From: Phoebastria nigripes
Taxonomy: Eukaryota > Chordata > Aves > Procellariiformes > Diomedeidae
Direction of reading: 5' to 3'
Length of the DNA stretch: 64,000 bases
NCBI GenBank assembly: GCA_035582835.1
Contig: JAYKAV010001289.1
Span: 426,380-490,379, forward strand
Shown here: piece by piece, positions 13,168 to 24,728 of the stretch
Layout of the letters: each line of letters begins with the position of its first letter
Numbering within the stretch: position 1 is the first letter of the stretch
Notes under the pieces: model-generated
Told to the model about the DNA's origin: nothing
Databases searched by the model: none
What the model saw: only the letters and a program-made list of their open reading frames with translations
Made by a program: the position numbers and the translations under genes

Positions 13168-13270
13168 GATATATTACTATTTCCATTTACAGATGAGAAA
13201 AATGAGGCAAAGAAAGCCTAACTGATTGCTTGGAAAAAACATGCAGTGGCAAAGCCAGGAAGAGTTACAA
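13168..13270 (-). mobile_element. MIR-type SINE relic, antisense
   Basis: The plus strand reads CTATTTCCATTTACAGATGAG, then AAAATGAGGCAAAGAAAG, then TAACTGATTGCTT, then GCAGTGGCAAAGCCAGGA. This follows the reverse complement of MIR block by block: CCATTTTACAGATGAG, GAAACTGAGGCACAGAGAG, TTAAGTGACTTGCC, GCAGTGGCAGAGCCAGGA. Both the CORE region and the adjoining segment are present; the tRNA-like head, which would lie further right, is not recognisable. MIR is an ancient tRNA-derived SINE that was mobilised by L2 LINEs, and relics of it are known in birds. Confidence 0.7.
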
Positions 13271-14843
13271 CAAATTCCTCACTCTCAATTCAGTAATCAC
13301 TTTACATTGCCTTCTCAGAACTATTTTTCAATGGTAATATTTTTTAGAAATTGTTTATTTTATTTGATAACAACATTTTCTTTAAATACGACTGACAATG
13401 CTCATTAAAAAGATGCTGACCTGTAAATGAAGAAAACTGCAAATATAATAGCAAAACCATATATGAAAATAAACATTTGTAAAGAGGAAAGGGTTAGTAC
13501 AAATTGAACATATTTCCATATTGAGAGGAGAACCAGCCATATTCTTCCCTGATGAATGTAGTTTTGTGAACATCTTTTTCCACAAATGATTGAATAAATA
13601 TTTATTCATAAACTACATTTGTGACTTAAGAGAACAAGCTGCATAGATTGGTTTCATTTATACTACCTCATGCAAGAGGTATTGCAATAATTTATATCAT
13701 GCCAAGTCTAAGTCCCATTAGATTTTCCTTATTATACTTGACTAAAGCCGAAGACTATCCAAAACAGCAACTCTGAAAGCTTTCTATTCGTTGCATGAAT
13801 AACTATCTTCCTCCCAGATCCTCTCCTCTAACTTTCCCTTTCTCAAAGCATTTATGCATAGGCCCAGTCCCGTTTCCTTTATTTGAACTTGGGCATACGC
13901 TGAAACATATTCTTGGGCCATGGCCTAAATGACTACAGTCTCAGTCATTTTGCTGCAACCATAAAGGTCAGCTTTCTCCAGGGTATATAAAAAATACATT
14001 CCCAGTTCAGCAGATACTGGTCGTCCTAGTGTTTCCTCAATAAACCCATGTAGCATTTCCTCTAAAAGTCCTGTCAGTCTTGAATCACAGCCCCAATTCA
14101 TGTCTAGAAATAATTTTCATCACAACAGCAAGATGCACTGCTATCATTAGCAAGTGTCACAACTGATGTGTTACTGTAAGCCACACTGTTCTCTCGTCAT
14201 TATTATTATGAAAACCAAAAGAAAGCTTGAAATAACAGGAATAGTCACTGTTAATTCAAGCATCTGTAGCCCCCTCTGAATAACTGAAGCATAAGTTGGT
14301 AGCAAAAAAACTACAAAAAGTTTATACATAGTTAGGTACATTTCTTAATAAAGGAACATTCAAAAACTGTGGCATGACAGCAACATTTTAAAATAGCTTC
14401 CATTCTCCATGTTAAGAGAGTATTAAAAAGATGCACATAACAGGAAAATTAATTAATAAATACTTACAAATACACAAGAAAATCAGCCCCAGCTCCCCGA
14501 AATCACTGGTAAGATGCTTTTGAATTCATGAAACTGACCTGAAAACATAAAAGGAAAAAAAGTTGAAACAAAAGAAAGCCCAGAACTGATAAATGTTACT
14601 TTTTGATTATTATAGAATAGTTATGATTTTTAACTATGAACTAAATAAAACAGCACACAAGACTGTTGTCACTATTTCAGCCAAGTAATTTACACAGACT
14701 TTGTTTCCAGGAAGCCAATACGAAGAGAAACAATTATTTCATTGTTCTGCATCTCACACCATAGCAACCCAGTCCATTACGGCTTCTAAGAACTATCATA
14801 AATGCAAGCATGGTTATCTTTTAATAAGGAAAATAGCTGTGAG

Positions 14844-14902
14844 GGCTTTTTTGGCTGGTTGGGGTTTTTTGTTGGGGTTTTTTGCTTGGTTTTTTGTTTT
14901 CA
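14844..14902. repeat. G/T-rich low-complexity tract
   Basis: Imperfect repeats of the form TTGGGGTTTTTTG occur twice in succession, followed by CTTGGTTTTTTG. A similar tract lies on the opposite strand at about 16322-16365. Four short G runs could in principle form a weak quadruplex. The likeness to ciliate telomere repeats is coincidental. Confidence 0.7.
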
Positions 14903-17900
14903 AGTGTTACAGAACATTAATTACTTTTTTAAAGTATTTTGTTAACAGCATTTTGCAGCTAAACTGGTGTAAAATAATATTGCTTAGGTGCATTTAACTG
15001 GAACCCATCTTAGGCAAAATTCATACAGAAAGACAGACTAACGATTTTGTTCTCCTACAGTCTAGATCCCAGTTAGAAGCTTAGCCTAAGTACAATGCAT
15101 TCACTATAAGGCATGATTAAATCCAACATTCTTTTTCCTGCATACCCCTCAGTTCTAGTTGGAAAGGTAACAGATGCAACTCAAACCCACAGAGCTCGCC
15201 TTATAAAATTCTTTAACTAGCACAATGACTCACTTTATGCCTCTAAATATCCATGGTTTCCTCTCTCCAGAACCCCCATGCATTAGAAGGTAGTTCAGTA
15301 GTTTATTTTTATTGTTTGGTCTACATACAGCACATTTTTAGTTCTTATGAAAACAAAGAAACTTTGTTGCACAGCCCTTGTTTTCTTTCCAAAATGTGAG
15401 GATGGATATGGGTAACATTAAACTGAAAATAGTAATGGAGCCTGGGCAACTAGTTTAGGTCAAAACCTTTTTGTTCTCTGGGAGCTATCTGATTAATTTG
15501 CAGTTCATAAAACAGTGGGTGTAAGCTCAGTTTAAAAACATGTAACTATATTTAAGATGAAATCATCATTTTTGTTAGCCTCCAGTAATCTTTAAGAAAC
15601 ACCTTCCCACAACATTTCTGTATCCTAAAGTGCACCAGCCAGTACTGCACAGTGCCTAGAGACAAGGAGAGAATACCAAACTTATCTTGATGTAGAATAT
15701 CCTCCTCATTTCATGCACCCACCCTGAAGTGCATATCATTCATTCCAACCAAGCCCTCCCCCATCCTGAAAGTACACATTTAATTGTGTCTTCTCTCCTG
15801 TAATACCAACAGAGAGTCAACAAATCTCATTTGCTATATCAATGCAGTGTTATTATATATTTTAAAAGCAAGTCTGAATCTCATTATCAGCTGATTTATG
15901 CCATTAGTGTGCTTTGGAGCCACCAATTAAACAAGGACAGTGGTTCATAAGGTCACAGTTAATTAATCTGAAAGAGTATAAATACACTTTAATGCACACC
16001 ACCTCACGTAGAGAATTTAGGAACAAAGCACCAAACCTTTATTCTGGGCAAGCAATTAGGGGGAAAGGTTAAATATACAAAATTTGAAATTTAGCTTTAG
16101 CACTCTGTTAATCTATCAGGAAATAAGTTCAGTTTGGTAAAAAGTCCTGCAGAATAATATGTATGTGAAGGCTTGATTCTTACAGCAACAGTGCAAGTGA
16201 GGGAGAAGGCAGAACAGGGCTAACCATACCCAGTGATCCTGAGCAAATGAAGGCTTGTTGCTCAGATAACACCTCAGAACTGGGAGTCAGCTGCAGACTT
16301 ACCCATTACATAGCTGGTCAGGGTGGAAAAAAACAAAACCAAAAAACCCAACCCCAAACAGCCCAGTCTACTCAAAATGGACTCATCTGAGCTACACTGT
16401 AGTATTTAGTACATCATACAAAACTGACTTTTTCTTAAACCACATTCCCTTAGTAAATTTAATAAAATAGAGCAATCAATTAAGTGTTCAGTAATAGCAG
16501 TAGTCTACCAACACAACCAGAGTATAAGCAAAATGCTGAAAACAATCTAATTGACCAGAAATATTTATTCACAGTGAAAACTCAAGTATGAGGTACCTGG
16601 GGTTTATATGGAAGAAAATGATACCTCTTTCTTACTGCCTTGACTCATTTTACCTTGCACAGTTCCTTGCTCAAAAGATAGACGATATAGCTAACACACA
16701 CACACGCAGAAAAACAAAAGCAAACCTCATTGCCTGATCAGATGAAGAAGTTGCTAAAGATTTTTTTTCTCTTTTACACCTGTAGTCCTATATTCTATAG
16801 CCTTGCATCACTTTTTTTCTTTTCAGCTTTCCAGGTAATTTTTCTTAAACTGAAAAAAAAACCTATTTTCTTATCAACGTAGAAAACCCTCTGTCCATCA
16901 AACACTAACATCACAAAGTTTAATACAAAATTTCTATCAGGTGTATCCTACACAAATCATATAATTAAATATAAATTTATTACACAAATAAAATAGGCCA
17001 AGGACTAATACTATACAGGTCAGTAGTTGTTCCATTAGATTTTTATACCTGTCTCTTATCAATAAAAGACTTGCATCATGTTTTTTAAAGGTGTTTGGGA
17101 GGCCAGCTCCCATTGATATTGAGAAGACCTAACCCTTTCAGAAGTCTAGCCCTTATTCTATTAGCTTAAACCATTAACACTTTCACTTTAGATGTCTCAA
17201 GTTGAACTCCACGTGACTACACAGGTGAATAGTTGTTGCATAAACACACACAATAACAAAGTTTTCTTTAAAGTATTCTGTTGATTTAATTGGTACAAGT
17301 CCCACCAGAAACTTCATTCAGATATTTTGCAGTCAAAATGCTCTCAAAATGTTCTCAATACCTGTAATTTCTGCAGATATTTCAGACGCTTGTTTGGAAA
17401 GTTGCTAGCATCCTTATCAAAGACTGGCTCTCCCAGTCCCACTATGAAAGGGGAAAAATAAAGCTGTAAGAGAAACCTATGCTCTGATTTCAGGTACCTT
17501 TGCCAAAAGATGTTTCATACTTAAATCAGCGCATGGCATAAACCAAACGAAAAAGGTTATGTTTTCTTTTTCGTGTACTATACCACTCTGTTAAAATGCC
17601 AAAACTTTTGACGGCAGAGGAAAAACACAGTGTAAAGACCTAAATCTGTGTACCAGTGACTCCAGTGCTCTGGTACTAATCAGCATTTCAACCTACAAGC
17701 TGAAGCATGGCTGCAAAGCAGGGGAACTGAGGCAAAAGCAGATGCAATATAGCAGATCTATGAACTTACTGGCTATACTTCTGTGACACTTGCTGTTGAA
17801 AACACCCAGAGGTAACACACCATGGACTCCCATGTCTTGGAAAGTAGAATAAAAAAAACCCAAACACAAACTGTCAACACCATGAAAACAAGAAACCACA

Positions 17901-19303
17901 AAGACAGGGAATTACAAAAGGACCTAAGGGTTCAGGCAACCAGCTTTCAATGAAAATAGCAAAGGTTGATTATCTCCTCATTTGCCTCAAAAATTCCATT
18001 TTAGAAAGCCATAAAAAGGTTACATTTTAAATGAAAAGGTTGGCTCAAAAGCAAACATCATAGCAGTTTTCATGGTTTTGATTGTTTGTTTGGGTTTTGT
18101 TTTTTCAAAAAGCAAAAGGCATCCTAATGTCAGGCAACATGAAATAAGACCAAGGTCATTTCCGCAAATACCAAGAAGTCACAGGCCTGGCTTAAAAGAA
18201 GTGTTAATAACGTTAACCATCTCTCATTGACTTGACTAAGAATAATGTACAGTCATCCAACAACTTCACAGAATCTTTCAAAATAACTCACTTTTCAAAA
18301 AGCTAAGCTTTTGCATGTCCTGCCAACACATATTGACACCAAGAGAACACTGGACATAAAACAGATTATGTACATCACTGAATAATTGCAGGATCTTGTA
18401 TGCCCTAAGTGTTATGAACCAAAGAAAATCCCATAAATAGCCAAATGTCACTTATAAAGTAGTCCTCTTTTTGCCCAAACACTGTCAGCTCTAATAATTC
18501 CAAGAGATTTTAGTTTTCAGAGCATAAGATTTCACCATTTTTGGAAAGCAGAAAAAGATTACTCATTTTATAAAATTTTTAACTAAAAAATTCTGATTCT
18601 TCTAAGACAGAGCCTCTACAGGTAGTCTGTATTTTCTGTGCACAGTCATCAGTGAGCATGAGGGAAGCCTGCAAGTAAAAAATGGAAGCAGTTATTTAGT
18701 AAAAAGCATGGCATCATGTTATATCATTTGAGAATGTGGCCTATCATTGTGGGCTGCTGGGACTAAAATATGTACCATTCAACAACTGTTAAAAAACTAT
18801 TTTCAGAATTATAGCATGATGTGAAATGAGAACAAGGAATAATACAGAAATGAAGCTATACATTTAGGGCCTGAATCACAGAGCAATTTCACACCCTGAA
18901 AGGTGCAAAATTTCACAAAACAATTTCATAAAACAACATTGATGACCTGTAAGCCCCTAGCCACAATCTCAAAAATTAAGGGGGCAGTAGGCCGATTATG
19001 ATGAGATCCTTTGAGTTGGATTTCTATAAATCTTACTTAATTGAGGTAAAGGGCACAGTTTCAAGATGATTCAATGAAGAATGGTTTACTTACACACAGA
19101 AAACTTTTCATACACGATCATTTTGAAACAGGAAAGTTAACACAATAATTAACCACTGTAGATGAGACTTTCTACAAAAGACACAAGGAAATTCCTGTTG
19201 TCTTCCCTTTGTGTCACTTCTCTTCAATGGCCCAGGATTGTATTTTACTGCCTTTGCTGGCTTGTTTCTTAAACTGTTCACTCTCCTTGGTTCCATGCAT
19301 TAG

Positions 19304-19345
19304 CAAAAAACAAAAAACAAAAACCAACCAAACCAAAACAACCAC
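19304..19345. repeat. A/C-rich (CAAAA)-like low-complexity tract
   Basis: About 40 bases composed almost only of A and C, with CAAAAA and CCAAC units in irregular order. It resembles a decayed A-tail but has no recognisable element on its left. Confidence 0.7.
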
Positions 19346-22300
19346 AATGTTGTTTACCTAATGCTTTTCATTTTAGAATAGTCCCTCAGCAATGATCCTC
19401 ATTTGGATTTTTGTACTCCGTAACAGAAATTGCAGCCAAATGATCTATCAAAGGAGGAATCAGAGCGTACCACCTGTTATGCCACTGGTCATTTTAAAAT
19501 ACATGTTGCATCACAGTGAGGTAATAACAACAACACAGTGCATACGATGTAAACATTGGTCTCCAAAGCTCTGGACTCAGTCACTGCCTTTGCTGTAGAT
19601 TTTCTGCTCAACCTTCAGCAAAAGAGTTTCTTTGTGCTTCTTAGTTCCTTATTCACAAAAAGGAGCTACTATTTCTTCCTCCTGTAACAGTGATGCTTTA
19701 CAATTCTGCACACCAGAAGCTGTGATGTCGTTATTACAGAAACGAGGCTCAAAAAAATACCTAAAATAGGACACATCTCCACAGAGTTTTGCAGGGAGAT
19801 GTGAGCTCACTCTGCCCACACTCGGAGATGACTGGCCACAAACCCACTCTAATCCAGTTTAGCTATGGTTAGCACTTACGTAAACTACATGACTTCCAGT
19901 TTAGAGCAACCTCACATCTGCCTACAAAAAGCATGTCGACATACATACACATACAATGGATGGTGTTTCTGTAAAGTACCTCTTAAAAAAGGAACCCCAT
20001 AAGCATCACCACTCAACAGTTGTTCCCTGTCTCTCCCAAAAGGCTGTCACTCAGTCATGGCACATGATCTGGCAGCATTATATTATATAACTGACTATAA
20101 GAGTTCCTTATAATCTCTTCCGTAAAGGCACATGCATTTGCAAAACTGCATTATGTCTTCAACAGGCAGCTCGTGAAGGTTCCTCTGCTGTGTGCCTGCA
20201 TAGCTGCAAAGCATCCAATCACTACAGGACCTGAGCACAGAATACAAAATTAAGGTCTTTTGGCTGTATCACTTCATATCATAGCATCAGGTTAAGACTA
20301 AAAAGGATTTTGATGAAAAAAGTACTGCACATGTCCAACAACTAATTTAAATGTATTATTATACCTGCCACCAAAATTACACTTGAAAACACCAAAAACA
20401 TCTAATTCACTGTGCAGATGAAAGAAATAACTAAATATGTATTTACACTTTTGTATAAAAGGAAGGGGGCTAGCATTCCAGATCTGATAAGCTCTGTACT
20501 CATACTTTCAAGCAGATAAGAACCACAAGACATACACCACACTGCTGGGAAGGCTGAAGGGAGAGGAGGAACTCCAGTTATAACTCATGGGTTAGAGATA
20601 GCAAAAGCCTCCTCAGTGGCCCGAGGTAGGCTGGTGAGCGCTGCCGGCTCCCTGCTCCCACATCAAGGGACTCAGCTTTCCCAGCAGTTCCTGCACCAGC
20701 CCACTGCCACTCACATGATGTAGCTATGACACAAAAAACACTTCTGAACTTCTTGTGAGCTACATGCCGTTTTAATAGCCACAGGCTGGGTCACTCTTAA
20801 TCAATATGATTGAATTAAAGAAAACAGAGAGAGCATTCAAAATGGGTACGTTTCTGTAGTGTTTACACATACAGATCCATGCGCTGAAGGCACTACAAGG
20901 CAAATTAAGTCCAGGATGAAAAGTTACAGCATTAAAAGCCCCAAGAAGTATGACTGGTGTTCCAAACACCAGAAACCCTTCCAATATGTGGTACTGTTAG
21001 AAGGATATATCAAATACAGAGAGAGTTTTACAGCAAATACAAACTGCACTTGGAAAGTTACTTTCTACACCTAGAGAAGCAGCGGTGTGCAGAGGACATG
21101 GCTTGGAAATGGCATGCAGGCTCACTCCAGAGACTCACATTTGTCGCACAACCATTGAAATCAACCACACGAAGTCAGATATGGCCCCTCTGGCATTGAC
21201 CTGCATTATAATATCTGGCAATTTTTTTCTCTTCTCTCTCTCTCTGTGCCTTAACTGCACTTTCTCTGTTTGGAATGATAGCTTTTTAATCTCTTCCTAT
21301 GTGTGTACAGGGACTTGCAACTGTAACAGGGTCTCAGGGCGCTACTGCAAAACAATCTCACAAGGGTTCTCTGGANACAACTTTAACACAAAATAATTAA
21401 CAACGTTTTTGTTTATTATATAACATTATCATTGCGTAATAATTGCATTATGCAAGAAGAACAACACACATACCAGGAGCTGTTAGCCTACCACATTGAT
21501 GTATTTTTTCTTGACACATTGTATTAAAATTGTATTAGTAGTTTTTGGCTCCCTTTATCTTTTGAATACGTAACATGCATCAGGTTCCCTGCTTTTTCAT
21601 ATTCAGACCAATTTTTAAAGTAATTTTACTGATGAATTGGCTTACTTCTTTAAAAGAGGGTATGTTCTTTCAGCTCAGTCATATGACCAAAAAGGACAGT
21701 ATAAAAAGTATAAAATGTTATTCAAACTGTAATTTAGCATGCACTTAAGTCTCTTTAATGAGCTTCATGAGCTCTGGATTAGACAGAATTGAAATTCAAT
21801 TAAACAACAGAATGGAATCACATCGATTTGCGATTCAAATCAACTATCTATATTTACAGGTACATATTCATTTTATCCCTGATTTTTTTATATATTATCT
21901 CTATATATTTTTATATTTTATCTACAATTGCTGACCTCCTCTGAGCAAATAAACGGTCTTTTTGGAAAGAAAAATAAAAACAAAATTCCNTTACTGTATT
22001 TTCCTTGCTACACAAAGTATCAAGAATTATGTAGAGTTGTAAACAGTTAAATAACATGGGAGGCTTTGAGTCATTGTACATCATTGCTCAAAGTCTGAAG
22101 CTGTTGCACACAGAACATGGAAAGGGTTTAGGACACATCTTCATCAGGTTCTTTCACTGGACTTTGACTTGAACACCTACTAAATTGTACTTGTGCTACA
22201 TTTACCAGATGCAAACTCCTTGGCACAATTTTTGATAGTGTAATACCTACATATGCANAAGCAAGACTTGGAATAGTAACCAGAAACCTCTTAAACAGGA

Positions 22301-22645
22301 AACTAAAACCCTGAGGCAAAGAGATATATATGGGGATGGGGGGGAAGTGTTAATTGTGAAAGCCCAGTTTTACCATTATTTCCAAGAGCTACAAATGGTA
22401 AGATAGCTGAAATGTATATCTGATATTTTAGAGATATCAACAATACTAGCGCATGGGAACACATTACCATATTTAAAATGCCAGCATAAATATACCATAT
22501 AGCACTTGGATTTGAAAATTCCCTGGAAATTGGAGATTCAACCTGTCACAACTGCGGTGTACTTACACAACAAAAAAAATAGAGATGGGTGGTTTTGATT
22601 TAAAAAAAAACCCTAACTTATAAACAAAGACAGTGCAATGAAGCA

Positions 22646-23000
22646 NNNNNNNNNNNNNNNNNNNNNNNNNNNNNNNNNNNNNNNNNNNNNNNNNNNNNNN
22701 NNNNNNNNNNNNNNNNNNNNNNNNNNNNNNNNNNNNNNNNNNNNNNNNNNNNNNNNNNNNNNNNNNNNNNNNNNNNNNNNNNNNNNNNNNNNNNNNNNNN
22801 NNNNNNNNNNNNNNNNNNNNNNNNNNNNNNNNNNNNNNNNNNNNNNNNNNNNNNNNNNNNNNNNNNNNNNNNNNNNNNNNNNNNNNNNNNNNNNNNNNNN
22901 NNNNNNNNNNNNNNNNNNNNNNNNNNNNNNNNNNNNNNNNNNNNNNNNNNNNNNNNNNNNNNNNNNNNNNNNNNNNNNNNNNNNNNNNNNNNNNNNNNNN
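22646..23000. other. Assembly gap (355 N)
   Basis: An uninterrupted run of N. The left flank has an A9 run ending about 30 bases before the gap, and the right flank opens with T7 followed by A8. A homopolymer-rich or low-complexity insert is therefore the likely cause of the assembly failure. Any open frame spanning the gap is meaningless. Confidence 0.99.
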
Positions 23001-23362
23001 TTTTTTTAAAAAAAAGACCTCATATACTAACTTCCCCTCTCAGCTCTGATTTTTGAAATTCATTTCTCCTGACACAATAACCAGAGAAAAGGAGGTCCAG
23101 GTGCTCTCATTTTAATTTCACTTTAGAAGAATCATGAGTAAATAAAACTTCTTTCTTCAAGAATCCGTTCAGTCAGTTAGAATCCCATGTTACATATGTA
23201 TCCTCTGTCAGAAAGCGGTTCCCCAAGTATGTGGCACAGAGCGCTACCAGCAAGGATATGGCTTTGTATTCTGCCCAAAGGACCATTCTATTTGTGATTA
23301 CCTACAATAATTAATCCTGAAGACAATTAACTCTCACCTGCTGGACAAATAAATCACATGAC

Positions 23363-23384
23363 AAAAAAAAAAAAAAAAAAAAAA
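23363..23384. repeat. A22 homopolymer with A/C-rich extension
   Basis: Twenty-two A followed by CAACAACAACAAACC, a pattern typical of a decaying A-tail. The sequence to its left is not a retroposon I can name. Confidence 0.9.
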
Positions 23385-24285
23385 CAACAACAAACCAAAC
23401 CACATTACCTCACCAAGCCCTCAAAATAAAAACCTCTCAGCCTCCTCTCAGTCTCTTCTAAAGCATGACTACTTCATTAGTTATAAAGCAAGCAAAAAAT
23501 TATGTTTAATTACAGAAAGAGTACACCTTGAAACAGAAATTTGCCTTCAATGGTAAAGCTATCGGTTTGATAAGAATTCAAGCTTTGGAGACTTAACCAG
23601 TTGAAGCCCTAGTTTCTTCTGATTTTCACCTATGACATCTCTGTCAAAATCTTCTTTGTGATTTTGAACAATACTTGTTCTTGTTGCCTATCATCTAAAG
23701 ATTTTGATTTCCTATTTTTTCTGCAACATTCAGCTCTGCAAGACATTTTGAAACCAGAACTGAAATACGTTCACCATAGATAGAAATCCTTGCAGGCAAT
23801 ACTGCCCATCAAATAAACGATACAATGACCCCTAACTCCAACTTATGTTAAGCCCAGTCATGGGTACTAACAGTCAAGCAGGTTAAAATGCTAAAGCATT
23901 ACTTTCTATCAGTCCATAAAGATCAGTCTTATGTTCATAGCCCAGTTTTGGTACTGTGTATAGAGATCACATATTAGTAAACCGTTGATTTTGCAGTCAG
24001 AGGTGCCCTGCACTTTAGGACAGACTGTCCTAAGCTACAAAATTAAAGGCAAGTTTGGGGGAAGGGTTCTGTTTTTCACGTGATGAAAATGATTCCTAGC
24101 CTCTTTAGGTAGTCATATAAAACCATATCTCCAGGCATTTACTAGCATTGCTCAACATCTATGAGCCTCAGGCTATCTGCACCTGCCCTCAGCATGATAC
24201 TGACAGGCAGCAATGAAAAGCTGACGGCTAGAGGGGTGGCTACTAGGTGCTTTGCATATGATATTTCAAAAATGTAAACGGAACA

Positions 24286-24287
<2 letters not shown>

Positions 24288-24322
<35 letters not shown>
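24288..24322. repeat. A35 homopolymer
   Basis: Thirty-five uninterrupted A as assembled, the longest pure tract in the window. The true length is unreliable in a short-read assembly. Confidence 0.95.
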
Positions 24323-24325
<3 letters not shown>

Positions 24326-24692
24326 CACACTCAAAAAGTTGGCATTAATCTGGATAGCGAACCTAAAAGTTTTACAAAATTAACTCATCAGCCTGACATG
24401 TCTCATTACAAGATCTTATCACTGGTTTAACTAAACAAAGGAAAATGAATGAGGAAAGAAAAATATACAGGGAATAACTTATATTTCTTTAAAAAGAAAG
24501 TTCTTTAGGAAGTGCTTCAAATATGTTTCTGTCTTGTGCTAAATGAAGCAGCTATTGCTGTGGAATTTTAGGGTGTTGTTTTCTCCGTTTTCTTTTTAAT
24601 GAACACCAGAGTGAACATTACAGCAACATCCATCAGAAATCATTAGAGCACAAGTTGTAACTACTCCCCGGCAACTATGAAGTATGTAGGTT

Positions 24693-24728
24693 GCTTTCTT
24701 TTTTCTTTCCTCTTTTTTTTTTTTTTTT
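24693..24728. repeat. T-rich tract
   Basis: Pyrimidine-rich DNA ending in 16 uninterrupted T. It could be an A-tail in minus orientation or a simple polypyrimidine tract. Confidence 0.85.

Larger units (their letters stand above)
13275..22120. other. AT-rich non-coding stretch
   Basis: No recognisable gene. Contents include a G/T-rich tract at 14844-14902, a small AC repeat at 16693-16705, A/C-rich low-complexity DNA at 19304-19345 and a CT repeat at 21230-21244. The DNA at 21400-22127 would be 3'-untranslated sequence if the exon-like segment at 22128-22308 is real. TAATTA-rich sequence at 15880-15990 could be regulatory, but nothing proves it. Confidence 0.55.

Noticed and set aside
14476..14540. 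Minus-strand segment after a strong acceptor (TTTTTTTCCTTTTATGTTTTCAG) ending at GTAAGTATT
   Set aside because: No frame is open across it. A 13-residue hydrophobic stretch in a shortened version is too short to mean anything.
22638..23009. 123-codon plus-strand frame
   Set aside because: It consists almost entirely of N from the assembly gap.
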